From: Melioribacteraceae bacterium
Lineage (GTDB): Bacteria > Bacteroidota > Ignavibacteria > Ignavibacteriales > Melioribacteraceae
DNA: 64,000 nucleotides
Assembly (NCBI GenBank): GCA_019638015.1
Contig: JAHBUP010000001.1
Location: 1,458,424-1,522,423 of the forward strand
Direction of reading: 5' to 3'
The position numbers were made by a program, and so were the translations under genes. Positions within the stretch are counted from its first letter, which is position 1; the number at the start of each line of letters is the position of its first letter. The notes under the pieces were generated by a model. That model ran no database searches and was not told the origin of the DNA. It saw only the letters and a list, made by a program, of their open reading frames with translations. Positions 46,063-55,127 of the stretch are shown here, piece by piece.

Positions 46063-46892
46063 ATCTCCCAACAAATCTAACGAAGCCGTTTTTTGCATAT
46101 GGGCTATTCAAACCCGGACAATTGTGCTACCCACGTATAGAAGACCTCGTGGTTAAATGCACCAAGGGTTACGTTAATGGGTATCTTAAAGAGCGAGATG
46201 GAATACCCCTCTTAATAAAAAGCGATCACTCAAAAATAAACGGTTATCTAATTTATTTTAATAGCGGTAAAGAAGCTGAGGCCTATTATCGAATAATTGA
46301 TATTGAACCCGACGAAGTTTATCGATGGGAGGAGGTTACCGTGAACCAAGCAATATCAGCTAACGCCTTATTAGGTAAGAGAGAACAAAGAGGTAGCTCG
46401 GATATTGAGAATATTGATGAATGGGATGGAAAGAATGACCCTCTATTTTTACAAGGAGTCGAAGAAGTTGAGGCAATTCTTAACAATAATTCGAGTTTCA
46501 CATGGGATTACAAGAAGTTATTTCGTTTGCAAATGGGTTATCTGCTTTTATGGTCAGCAATTGAAAGATATGCCGGATTGAAATACCATCTTGGTAAGAG
46601 AGCTAATGAAAAAGTCTATAAAATTGCACTTGAAGAATGTTTTAAAGATAGTCTAAAAAAGAATGTCAAAAAAGTGCGAGAAGTATTTAGCGCAACAGAC
46701 TTGGAAAAATATGTATTAGATCCCAATGACCCGGAAAAATCAATACGATATTATTACCAAATTCGTTCTAATGCGATTCATCGAGGTAAGGCCGTTACAA
46801 ATGATTTTGATACTGTTAAATCTTCATTAACGGAACTTCTGGCAATTTTCAAAGATCTCTTAAAGAATGCATTTGACGAAAAATCATGCTAA
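46059..46892 (+). CDS. Gamma-glutamylcyclotransferase-like domain fused to a HEPN domain
   Basis: In this 277-residue protein the first half has FFAYGLFKPGQLCYP, YVNGYLKERDGIPLL and EVYRWEEVTV, matching the GGCT/AIG2 fold (YGxLxxG strand, then the final VxVY-type strand). The second half is helical and contains YQIRSNAIHRGK; RSNAIH fits the R-x4-H HEPN signature, often found in RNases. A fusion of the two is unusual. It starts with GTG and its stop lies in TGCTAA, which pairs with the first bases of the cassette. Confidence 0.7.
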   Translation: MNLPTNLTKPFFAYGLFKPGQLCYPRIEDLVVKCTKGYVNGYLKERDGIPLLIKSDHSKINGYLIYFNSGKEAEAYYRIIDIEPDEVYRWEEVTVNQAISANALLGKREQRGSSDIENIDEWDGKNDPLFLQGVEEVEAILNNNSSFTWDYKKLFRLQMGYLLLWSAIERYAGLKYHLGKRANEKVYKIALEECFKDSLKKNVKKVREVFSATDLEKYVLDPNDPEKSIRYYYQIRSNAIHRGKAVTNDFDTVKSSLTELLAIFKDLLKNAFDEKSC

Positions 46893-47594
46893 AAAAGTCA
46901 ATCTACATGGATAACATTTTTCACTTCGTTATTTTTGCAATTCTCAGCTTCCGGTGTGCAGCAACACATTAATAATATGGGGGTAAATTCGACTCTGATC
47001 AATAGGAGATTGAAGAATCATATTAAAACTGCGAACGTTTTCGACTTATCTCAACTCTAATTATGAAATCCATTTATGGAAATTATTTTAAAGCCTTTAG
47101 AATTCCTACAGTTGGATTTATCTTTTCTTAAGGAATTAGGTTTAATAAATTCTTCTTAGGTAATTAACGTATCATTTTATTTTGTAGTCAAAGCTAATGA
47201 GTTGTTTTCTTCCCGGTGATTCGTTCCCGGATTTAGTTAAGGGTTTGGTGGCTTTTGTATTTACATATCAGATTCAAAATTAGGCTATTGATTGTAATTA
47301 TTATGTGTGATTTATGATTTGAGTCTAATCGTTATACTTATTCTCCATTTAAAATCCATTTTTCGAACCACGATATTCAATATTTTCTTGAGGTAGCTTA
47401 TCACTGTCTATACGAAACACCAAATTATGCTATTCACCTTTCGCAGATTTGCAGAAATTTTTTGAGAATAATTCGAAAATCTATTTAAAATAAGTTCTTA
47501 AATTTGATTAAAAAGACCTTTTGGTATATATTAAAAACTAATTACTTAGATGCTAATTAATTAATTAAATACACTCTAGAAAAACGGGAGGGAT
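46893..47594. other. Long intergenic stretch
   Basis: 702 nt without a gene I can support. It begins just after the TGCTAA end of the GGCT-HEPN cassette, but no clear right half of an attC site follows. A short piece near 47438-47460 (TTTCGCAGATTTGCAG) resembles 34163-34179. The remainder is AT-rich and should include the promoter of the helicase gene, which has a GGGAGGG ribosome-binding site. Confidence 0.4.
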
Positions 47595-50500
47595 ATGAAG
47601 TATATCGTTTATGAGACTCCAGCATTTTTGGCTCTTGCTGAAAAGTACAATTGCTTGAATGAGATTAAAAAATTAAAGGAAAAAGTTGAAAAAGAACAAA
47701 GTATAGGTACATTTGAACGCTATTTACCATCACCATTTATCAGAAAATATGTAGGATCGAATTTTAGGTTGATTGCTTCCGAAAAATTAATTGATGATAA
47801 TAATTTTATCTGCTTCCTAAAAATTCTTCCGAGAGGGAGTAAGGAGTATAAAGACTGGCTTAATAACTTAGATTTATTCAATGATCAAATTCCATCAGAT
47901 TCAGAACTAATGAAAGAAATTACTAACCTTCAGAAAACTAACATCCCCTCATTGAAAAATCTTGATGATAGTGAATATGAGTTTTTGATGACGATCCATC
48001 CTGAATCAGCCGATTCTGATGAAATAATAATTGAATCAAACTATTGGGTGGAAACTATTAATGAAAAAGATTTTGAATATTATAAACTACAAATTTTAGA
48101 ACTATTATATGAAGTAGTTCAAATCAAACCTGCAACTTGTGAATTACAAGAAATAACTGATATAAAAAAGAGTGTCGCTGTTAATTATAAATATTATCCA
48201 GATTTTAATAAGTATTTCTTAATTGCTCCACGTTTACTCAACAAAAATGACGATCAAAATAAGTTATTAATTGAAAAGGCATGTAATGAACTTGCGGACG
48301 TTAATTCTATTAAACAGCTTATACAGCTTGGTCGTAAATCTTATCCTTCATACATTTTAATTGATCAAGATATTTGGTTTAATATCCAAAAACATAAAGA
48401 AGGTAATCTTGCTCTTTCTCCTGAAGAAAACGCCATACTAGAAAAAATTAGAAAAAATAATCACGAGTCCCCTAGGTATCCTATCTTTATAAATGGTCGT
48501 CCCGGTAGTGGTAAATCTACTATCTTACAATACCTATTTTCAGATATAATCCACCATGTTTTTTCTCATTTACTCGAAAACAAACAAATTACTTTTTTCC
48601 CCCTTTATCTAACATATAACGACAATCTACTGAATGTTGCAAAAAAAACAATTAAAATAATATTAAAATGTAACGCCGATAAAGTTAGTACGAAAACTAT
48701 CGATCTTAATACCCTACTATTCATAGAAAACTTTGAGAAATGTTTTCAAACTTTTCAGAATTTACTTCTAAGTTTTTTGAATGAAAATGAACTCTCAAAA
48801 TTTTCGAATGAAAAATACGTTGACTTTTCAAGATTCAAAGAATTTTGGTTTAAGGATATTCCTAGAAATCCTGATCCTTACATGCGTAAGAAGCTAAATC
48901 CTGAAACTGCTTGGCACGTGATTAGAACTTATATAAAAGGAATGTCATTTAGCAGAGAAAATGATTTCGATGATGAAGCCTATCGAAGCGAATTAGCCCG
49001 GGATCAAAAAACAATATCAGATGAACTTTTCAAAAATATCTATGAAAAGGTTTGGAAGGGATGGTATAAGCCGCTTTTAACTCAGAATAGCTTTTGGGAT
49101 GACCAGGATTTAGCTAGATATATCATTGATTCTCATAAAGAATTGGCTAACTATTCTGCTGTTTTCTGCGATGAGGCACAAGATTTTACCAAGATAGAAC
49201 TTGAAATAATTATTAACCTTTCATACTTTAAAAAAAGAACTATCCCTTCTGAATTAATTAAAAATATTCCTTTTGCTTTTGCTGGTGATCCTTTCCAAAC
49301 CCTAAATCCTACTGGTTTCAATTGGGAATCAGTTAAAGCAAACTTTCATGAAAAGATTATTAAAGAATTGGATAAATCTTCTCGCCCAAAATTGCAGCTC
49401 AACTATTTTGAACTTGAGGAAAACTATCGTTCAACAAAACCGATTGTTGGATTTAGTAATGTTATTCAACTTCTGAGAGGTGTTCTTTTCAATATTAAAA
49501 ATTTGGTCCCGCAAAAAACATGGTATAGTATTTACAATCAACCGCCCCAGTTTTTTTATAATAATACACATACGATTGAAGAAGAAATCAAGGGTCAAGA
49601 AGAGATTGTTATAATAATCCCATGTCAATCTGGTGAAGAACTTAATTGGATTAAATCTGATCCATTACTAAGAGATTTTGCTATTGGTGATGATGGAAAC
49701 ATAAGTCGAAATATTCTAAGTCCGATGCGTGCCAAAGGTCTGGAATTTAATAGAGTTGTACTCTATAACTTTGGAAACCAAGCTGCCATCGACTATGGCG
49801 ACTTTAACCTAGAAAGCTTCTTATACGAGGACGATAAAGCAATTTTGAATAAGCCAGAAGAACAACTTCGCTTCGAATTTTTTATAAATAACCTATATGT
49901 TGGAGCGAGCAGGCCTAAATATAGTCTTCTAATTGTCGACTCACGGAAAGGTTATGAGTTTTTTTGGGGGACTCTCAGAAACAATTACTTGGATCTTTTG
50001 GAGCACTATAGTTCTAATTTTTCAACATTGGATATTTGGTCTGAAGATTATGTTACCATATTTGAAGAAGGTTCTTCAATTGCTTGGGGAGAACATAAAG
50101 ATGAACCCTTACTCTTAGCACGTTCATTCGAAAAACAAGGTGTGCAAACAAAAAATATTGATGATTTAAAGCTTGCAGAACAGAATTATAATAGAGCTAA
50201 AAATTACAATGAAGAGAAACGAGTAAAAGCACTTAGACTATACTGGTCAAAATCATTCGAAGATTCTGGTGATTTATACAAATCTTTGGGGTTGTATGAT
50301 GAGGCATTAGGATCCTATTGGGATGGTAAAATTTACGCGAAAATTCAAGAACTTACCAAACTTAAAGTGAATTTAATTTATCGTCCTCAAGCAAATGCAG
50401 CAGAATATATGCTTGAACCTTCTGATTATGATAAAGCTCAGAAATTTCTTAACCAGATTTATGACCATTTCCAGAACAGAAGCACTAAACAAGATCTAAC

Positions 50501-52154
50501 TTTTCAGATATGTAATTCTTCAACATGGCCACATGTTTTAAAAGTCCTAGTAACCAATCTTAGTAAGTTTTGTGTTAGCGAAAACAACGAAACACTTTCA
50601 AGAAATATCAATTACCGATTATCCAACTCGATTGAAAATCTTCTTGGTAAAGATTCCAGCAATGATATTGCCTTAATTAAATATTATGACGATTATAAAC
50701 AAGAAGCTATTCTTCAGTGGGAATCGAACGAGAACAATAAATATCCAAAAGAATACTACATAGCTAAATCGGAAGTAACATCGTATCCCGAAAAGCTCAA
50801 CTGGTTGGATAAATTGAATAATTCAGATGCCATATTATTCACCTATGGTGAACATAAAAACGAAATCGATGACCTCACTGAAGACTTGATTAGTATTATT
50901 ATTAAGGTAATAGTACAAAATAATATGAAAGAAGATTTCCTATTTATTCTTCAAAAAGTTGGTATTAATAAAGTTAAGTCATCTTTCCTAACATTAGATT
51001 TCCTACTAGATGTTGCTTTGGATTATGATAATTACGAATTAATCGCATCTTATCTAGCCGATAATTTTACCGAAACTCAGTTAAATATTAACCTTAAATC
51101 GTTACGTAAAAAGGACCCTCAGAAGTACTTAATTATTAATCTTGCCCTATATCAAAAGATAATTCAGAAGGACTCTATAAAAGATATGATCCTTTTTGTT
51201 AATAATCTTTTACTACACAATAATGATCGTAAAGAAGAGTATTCTTATATTTTTAATTGTATAACTCTTGAATACCTTAAAAAGGTGAATCATGATACAA
51301 TTCCGCTAGACAAATTTACCTATGAGGAAATATCTAAATATCTTTGCTCAAATTATATTTCTCATGATAAAACTAAAGAATGGGATCCCAAGTATGATTT
51401 TTATACGGTTTTAATTGCTTTTGAAAAATTTGGGAAAATTATTGATGCACTTAACTTTTATGAATCAATTTATAAAAATGAAAATAATGAAGAAGATTTA
51501 ATTAAGTTGAGTAAAGAGAGATGGGTAAAACAAAAAATTAAACAATATGAAAAAAATGAAAAAAATGAAAAATATGAAAAACATAATAATCAGAAGAATA
51601 AAGAAGAAGCACAATCGCTTTTCAAAGAGTGGGGTATCGTAAATAAGTATGATTCTATAAAAGAGATTCCTGAATACAAATTTTATTATGAATATTCTAA
51701 AGATAAAGCTATTAATGGTGTCATCGCTTCTATTATCCACCCAACAAAAAAAATTACTCCGGTTGAAAAGGGAAGTTCAGTTATAACCGATTCCCCTGAA
51801 CGGATTAATGAAATCAAAAAATATGCTGAGGGAATTAATTCAAAATCTTTTAATTATGAATTCATTGGCCAATTAAATCTTAGTGATAAGATCAAATATG
51901 AAATTGAGCATAAACCATTAATCTATAAGACGCGTATTAAGTATGTGTCTCCCACTTCGGAGGAACTTGTCTCAATTTTACATGACAAGAAAACCATAAC
52001 TGGTGAAGTTGAGTTTATTCATTATGATGGTTCAACGGATGTGTACTTCAATAATGATTGGAATTTATTTGTTTCTTTTTATAACGGTACAATAAGCTTT
52101 TCATATAATGAAATTGGCAATGTACTTTTATCTTTAAAAATTCGCGAAAATTAA
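47595..52154 (+). CDS. Giant UvrD-like (SF1) helicase protein
   Basis: In this 1519-residue protein the SF1 helicase motifs appear in order. Walker A is GRPGSGKST (about residues 301-309) and motif II is FCDEAQDF (about 525). FAGDPFQTLNPTG is at about 565, ENYRSTKP at about 609, MRAKGLEFNRVV at about 711 and YVGASRPK at about 769. The first 95 residues resemble a RelE-type toxin fold (weak). After the helicase core come TPR-like helices (about 850-930), a long helical region with a Lys/Glu-rich tract near 1315-1335, and a C-terminal beta domain. Fused SF1 helicases of this size are found in defence islands and in eukaryotic TRANK1-like proteins. The gene stands alone. Confidence 0.8.
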   Translation: MKYIVYETPAFLALAEKYNCLNEIKKLKEKVEKEQSIGTFERYLPSPFIRKYVGSNFRLIASEKLIDDNNFICFLKILPRGSKEYKDWLNNLDLFNDQIPSDSELMKEITNLQKTNIPSLKNLDDSEYEFLMTIHPESADSDEIIIESNYWVETINEKDFEYYKLQILELLYEVVQIKPATCELQEITDIKKSVAVNYKYYPDFNKYFLIAPRLLNKNDDQNKLLIEKACNELADVNSIKQLIQLGRKSYPSYILIDQDIWFNIQKHKEGNLALSPEENAILEKIRKNNHESPRYPIFINGRPGSGKSTILQYLFSDIIHHVFSHLLENKQITFFPLYLTYNDNLLNVAKKTIKIILKCNADKVSTKTIDLNTLLFIENFEKCFQTFQNLLLSFLNENELSKFSNEKYVDFSRFKEFWFKDIPRNPDPYMRKKLNPETAWHVIRTYIKGMSFSRENDFDDEAYRSELARDQKTISDELFKNIYEKVWKGWYKPLLTQNSFWDDQDLARYIIDSHKELANYSAVFCDEAQDFTKIELEIIINLSYFKKRTIPSELIKNIPFAFAGDPFQTLNPTGFNWESVKANFHEKIIKELDKSSRPKLQLNYFELEENYRSTKPIVGFSNVIQLLRGVLFNIKNLVPQKTWYSIYNQPPQFFYNNTHTIEEEIKGQEEIVIIIPCQSGEELNWIKSDPLLRDFAIGDDGNISRNILSPMRAKGLEFNRVVLYNFGNQAAIDYGDFNLESFLYEDDKAILNKPEEQLRFEFFINNLYVGASRPKYSLLIVDSRKGYEFFWGTLRNNYLDLLEHYSSNFSTLDIWSEDYVTIFEEGSSIAWGEHKDEPLLLARSFEKQGVQTKNIDDLKLAEQNYNRAKNYNEEKRVKALRLYWSKSFEDSGDLYKSLGLYDEALGSYWDGKIYAKIQELTKLKVNLIYRPQANAAEYMLEPSDYDKAQKFLNQIYDHFQNRSTKQDLTFQICNSSTWPHVLKVLVTNLSKFCVSENNETLSRNINYRLSNSIENLLGKDSSNDIALIKYYDDYKQEAILQWESNENNKYPKEYYIAKSEVTSYPEKLNWLDKLNNSDAILFTYGEHKNEIDDLTEDLISIIIKVIVQNNMKEDFLFILQKVGINKVKSSFLTLDFLLDVALDYDNYELIASYLADNFTETQLNINLKSLRKKDPQKYLIINLALYQKIIQKDSIKDMILFVNNLLLHNNDRKEEYSYIFNCITLEYLKKVNHDTIPLDKFTYEEISKYLCSNYISHDKTKEWDPKYDFYTVLIAFEKFGKIIDALNFYESIYKNENNEEDLIKLSKERWVKQKIKQYEKNEKNEKYEKHNNQKNKEEAQSLFKEWGIVNKYDSIKEIPEYKFYYEYSKDKAINGVIASIIHPTKKITPVEKGSSVITDSPERINEIKKYAEGINSKSFNYEFIGQLNLSDKIKYEIEHKPLIYKTRIKYVSPTSEELVSILHDKKTITGEVEFIHYDGSTDVYFNNDWNLFVSFYNGTISFSYNEIGNVLLSLKIREN

Positions 52155-52196
52155 AATTATGTATAAACTTACCCTTTCTTTGTTGCAAAATTTTTC

Positions 52197-52230
52197 TTCG
52201 GCGGTCAAGCACCATTTCTTGATCGCCGAA
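52197..52230 (+). terminator. Hairpin after the helicase gene
   Basis: A 13-bp stem (TTCGGCGGTCAAG / CTTGATCGCCGAA, one G-T pair) with an 8-nt loop, 43 nt after the stop. No long T-run follows, so termination is likely but not certain. Confidence 0.6.
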
Positions 52231-52418
52231 TCGTTTCTACCATGTCCGCCATTTATTGGAGGGTTCTAAAATGTTTTTTAAGAATTCTGCGCCTCAATAA
52301 AATGGCCTTAAAAGAATGAGTGATTCGATGTTAATCAGAAATTGTAGAGTAGCTATCTCAATCTGAATTCAATTTCTGTAATCGAATTATCGAAATTCTT
52401 AGCTATTTTATTGCAGCG

Positions 52419-52481
52419 TATGTTCTTTTGCATACTTTTCTGGAGTTTACCCCGCATTTTTACGGGGCCAAGAAAAGTATG
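52419..52481. repeat. Nested inverted repeats, possible structured RNA or switch
   Basis: An 11-bp perfect outer stem (CATACTTTTCT / AGAAAAGTATG) encloses a second 5-bp stem (CCCCG/CGGGG). Upstream, GTATG at 52419 can instead pair with the CATAC of the outer stem, giving two exclusive folds. It lies about 40 nt before the intact M15-like gene. The rest of 52155-52522 holds no gene. Confidence 0.5.
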
Positions 52482-52522
52482 ATTACAAGTTTTTAGCAAA
52501 ATATTTTTTAAGGAAACCCCAA

Positions 52523-52867
52523 ATGCAACTTAAGCCCTCCGTAAAACTCACCGGCATCACAAGCGAGTTGCTCCTCGGCCAAGTTATCTTTACTGACATA
52601 TGCAAAAAATATAATGTCGAAATGGTAATATCCTCTTTACTCGATTCAAAGCACTCTCAAAAATCCCTCCATTATTCCGGCAACGCAGCGGAACTCCGCA
52701 CCTCCAACATTCCCGATCAACTAACCAGAAATAAAATCCTTGAAGAAATCAAAATCTCACTTGGTGCTCATTATGATATCGTTGATGAAGTTACCCATTT
52801 TCACATTGAGTACCAGCCTATTGACTTCCAACAGCATAAGCTTAAAAATTCTATTAATAATCACTAA
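52523..52867 (+). CDS. M15-like zinc peptidase (module copy C, intact)
   Basis: This 114-residue protein has KHSQKSLHYSGNAAELRT and THFHIEYQP, the two zinc-motif segments of phage-type M15 D-Ala-D-Ala peptidases (usual form HxxxSLHYxGxAxDLRT and HxHxEY). Here the expected Asp is Glu (AAELRT), which may weaken metal binding. A ribosome-binding site AAGGA precedes the ATG. Phage homologues act on peptidoglycan. Copies A and B are degraded versions of the same gene. No other phage structural genes are near. Confidence 0.7.
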   Translation: MQLKPSVKLTGITSELLLGQVIFTDICKKYNVEMVISSLLDSKHSQKSLHYSGNAAELRTSNIPDQLTRNKILEEIKISLGAHYDIVDEVTHFHIEYQPIDFQQHKLKNSINNH

Positions 52868-52920
52868 AATAACTTGACTTAAATATCTCATTAAACTAAT
52901 TTGAGTTAAAATAATTAGGG
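52640..52920 (+). repeat. Repeat module copy C
   Basis: Matches copies A and B from the HYSG motif through the gene end and the promoter-like boxes, and then diverges after GAGTTAAAATAAT. The conservation ends with the promoter-like element rather than with the gene. Confidence 0.75.
52874..52902 (+). promoter_or_regulatory. Conserved promoter-like element, copy C
   Basis: TTGACT, 17 nt, TAATTT, identical to copy A, about 210 nt upstream of the dynamin-like gene. It is retained although the DNA after it differs from copies A and B. Confidence 0.5.
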
Positions 52921-53111
52921 ATAATAGGGATTATGTGGGGTACATGTGCTTTATAATACTCTTCTGATTTTCATCCCAATCTATTAATTAATGTATAGTT
53001 CAAAAATTAACCTATTGTCATGATATTTTCTCACCCGGATCAATATCAAGACTTTTAGTTGGTTAATTAACATTTTGCTATACAATTCTTAATACAATTC
53101 AAGGAGAATTT

Positions 53112-55127
53112 ATGATAGGTAGTGCTTTTAAAAATCAAAAAGACAATGTAATTGATTTATACGATGGTTATAAACGAATTAGAGGAAAAGACAATGATGG
53201 AATAAATTTAGAGTTTTTGGAGAGTAGAGTTAATGCTTTAATAAATGGGAAGTATACTCTTGCTGTCGCTGGTGAAGTTAATGCCGGAAAGTCTACTTTT
53301 ATTAATGCACTTTTAGGTGTTGAATTACTTCCATCTGATGTACTTCAATCTTCTTCTGCTATTGTTGAAATTTGCAAATCGAATGAACCGTATTTGAAAG
53401 TTCAGTATGCTGCTGGTAATGAAATAATCCTGAATCATGGTGAAATGGCTTCGGATGGAGATATTTTTCAAAGAAAAATTAAAGAAGTATGCAGCATTAA
53501 TGATAAGCATAGAGATTTACCTACAACCTTAATAGATAACTATATAATTAAAAGTAATAACAAGATAGAAGTAACCGATAAGTTAATTAATATTTTAGAG
53601 CAAAATTCACAATTGTATTTATCCGACAAGCAAGAACTTCTTAAGGAGTACATTGAAAAGCGGTCTAAGGATGATATCCCAATTGAAATACAAATAGGAT
53701 TCCCATTAAAATGGGATTTTGATCAGCTAAGAATAGTTGACAGCCCTGGCGTTAATGCTGTAGGCGGAGTTCAAGACATTTCATTTGAATATTTTGAAGA
53801 GGCAAACGCAATCATTTTTATTAACAGAATAGATCCCATAGAATCTAAGTCTTTTCGGGATTTCGTTAATTCAGTAATAACAGAAAGAAGCAAAGAAACA
53901 TTATTTTTAGTTTTAACGCACGCTGGTTTAAAAACAGATGAAGATGTTATCCGATTACAAACAGAGGCTAAACGGCTTTATAAAAATGATATATCGGAAG
54001 AAAAAATATTAGTCGTAGATAGCATACTGAAGTTGATCTATAACGACATAAGAAATAATATAAGCGTAGAACAAATCGAAGAATCTTCTCCTATCAAAGC
54101 AGATATTCTTCCAAAATTCCAAAGGAAAGCCGAGAAACAGAACAGCACCTTAGAAAATATTCTGCTTCAGAATTCACATTTTGAAGAATTGTTTGACACT
54201 ATCGATAGATTTTCTTTACAAGCACCAAGTTTGCAACTAATCGAAATAATGGAAAAGATTAAAGAAGGATATAACAATCAAGAAGAGCAGTTAGCCGATG
54301 AAGTTAATCTAAAAAAGAAGAAAAAGATTAACCCACAAGTATTTGAGGAAGAAATAGAACGGATAAAAAGTGCACTTAATAAATATGAGAATCTCACACA
54401 TAAAACAAAGGAAGAGTTTGAACAAAGCTACACTGGAAGACATTCAAACTGGAATGCAAAAATAAAAGAGCTTAAACTAAAATACCCGGAACTAATAAAT
54501 TCTGGTACGTCTGCTGAAAATATAAGAAAGCATTTTGCTGATGCCTTTAATGAAGTTGATAAAACTATTGAAAAATTTTCAAAATCAATTACAAAAGAAC
54601 TGAATTTAAAACTTCAAGAATCCGGCAAGAAGTTTCAAGAAGAGCATAAAATCACCATCCCCAAAGTTGACCTTGATGCAATTGAAAACGAAGCAAGTAA
54701 AACTGCTTATAAGAAAGAGGACGTTATAGAAGAGCAAACTAAATCTTATGAAGAGCGAAGATGGTACACTCTATGGCTTTACAAACACACGGTTTATTAT
54801 ACTGAACGAGTTAAGACCGGGGAAAGAGATGTATTTGATGATGATTTATACGTGGGAAATTTGAAATCGAGTCTAATTGATGAGTTTTATAAAATAGTAA
54901 ATGATTTGCCAAATAAATCTAAAGAAGTGTTGCAAAGTTATCTGTCTAATTTCGAGAAAAATATTAAAGATGTTATTGACGAAAGAAAGAATGCATTAGA
55001 AAAAGAGATAAAGAAGAAGCAATCAAATGACGAATTAATTAGAGAAATTAATGAATTAGAAATAAAAAAAAAGTCAATCCAACCAGTGTTAAAAAGAGCA
55101 GAGGAAATTATGGAGGACTTAAAATGA
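53112..55127 (+). CDS. Dynamin-like GTPase
   Basis: This 671-residue protein has P-loop GEVNAGKST (about residues 54-62), the switch SSSAIVEI, the G3 motif VDSPGVNAV (about 210), and a degenerate G4 region LVLTHAGLK (about 272), where an NKxD/TKxD would be expected. The C-terminal 350 residues are long charged helices like a dynamin stalk, without an obvious membrane helix. Bacterial dynamin-like proteins remodel membranes and some belong to phage defence. It opens a five-gene operon in which each gene overlaps the next; the GGAG ribosome-binding site is clear. Confidence 0.85.
   Translation: MIGSAFKNQKDNVIDLYDGYKRIRGKDNDGINLEFLESRVNALINGKYTLAVAGEVNAGKSTFINALLGVELLPSDVLQSSSAIVEICKSNEPYLKVQYAAGNEIILNHGEMASDGDIFQRKIKEVCSINDKHRDLPTTLIDNYIIKSNNKIEVTDKLINILEQNSQLYLSDKQELLKEYIEKRSKDDIPIEIQIGFPLKWDFDQLRIVDSPGVNAVGGVQDISFEYFEEANAIIFINRIDPIESKSFRDFVNSVITERSKETLFLVLTHAGLKTDEDVIRLQTEAKRLYKNDISEEKILVVDSILKLIYNDIRNNISVEQIEESSPIKADILPKFQRKAEKQNSTLENILLQNSHFEELFDTIDRFSLQAPSLQLIEIMEKIKEGYNNQEEQLADEVNLKKKKKINPQVFEEEIERIKSALNKYENLTHKTKEEFEQSYTGRHSNWNAKIKELKLKYPELINSGTSAENIRKHFADAFNEVDKTIEKFSKSITKELNLKLQESGKKFQEEHKITIPKVDLDAIENEASKTAYKKEDVIEEQTKSYEERRWYTLWLYKHTVYYTERVKTGERDVFDDDLYVGNLKSSLIDEFYKIVNDLPNKSKEVLQSYLSNFEKNIKDVIDERKNALEKEIKKKQSNDELIREINELEIKKKSIQPVLKRAEEIMEDLK

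Noticed and set aside
46893..47594. A sixth attC-like site after the GGCT-HEPN cassette
   Set aside because: The left box TGCTAA is present, but no matching right arm or GTTRRRY box could be found at a reasonable distance.
52523..52867. The M15-like gene as evidence of a prophage
   Set aside because: No phage structural, terminase or holin genes are present; it occurs only as the repeated module.
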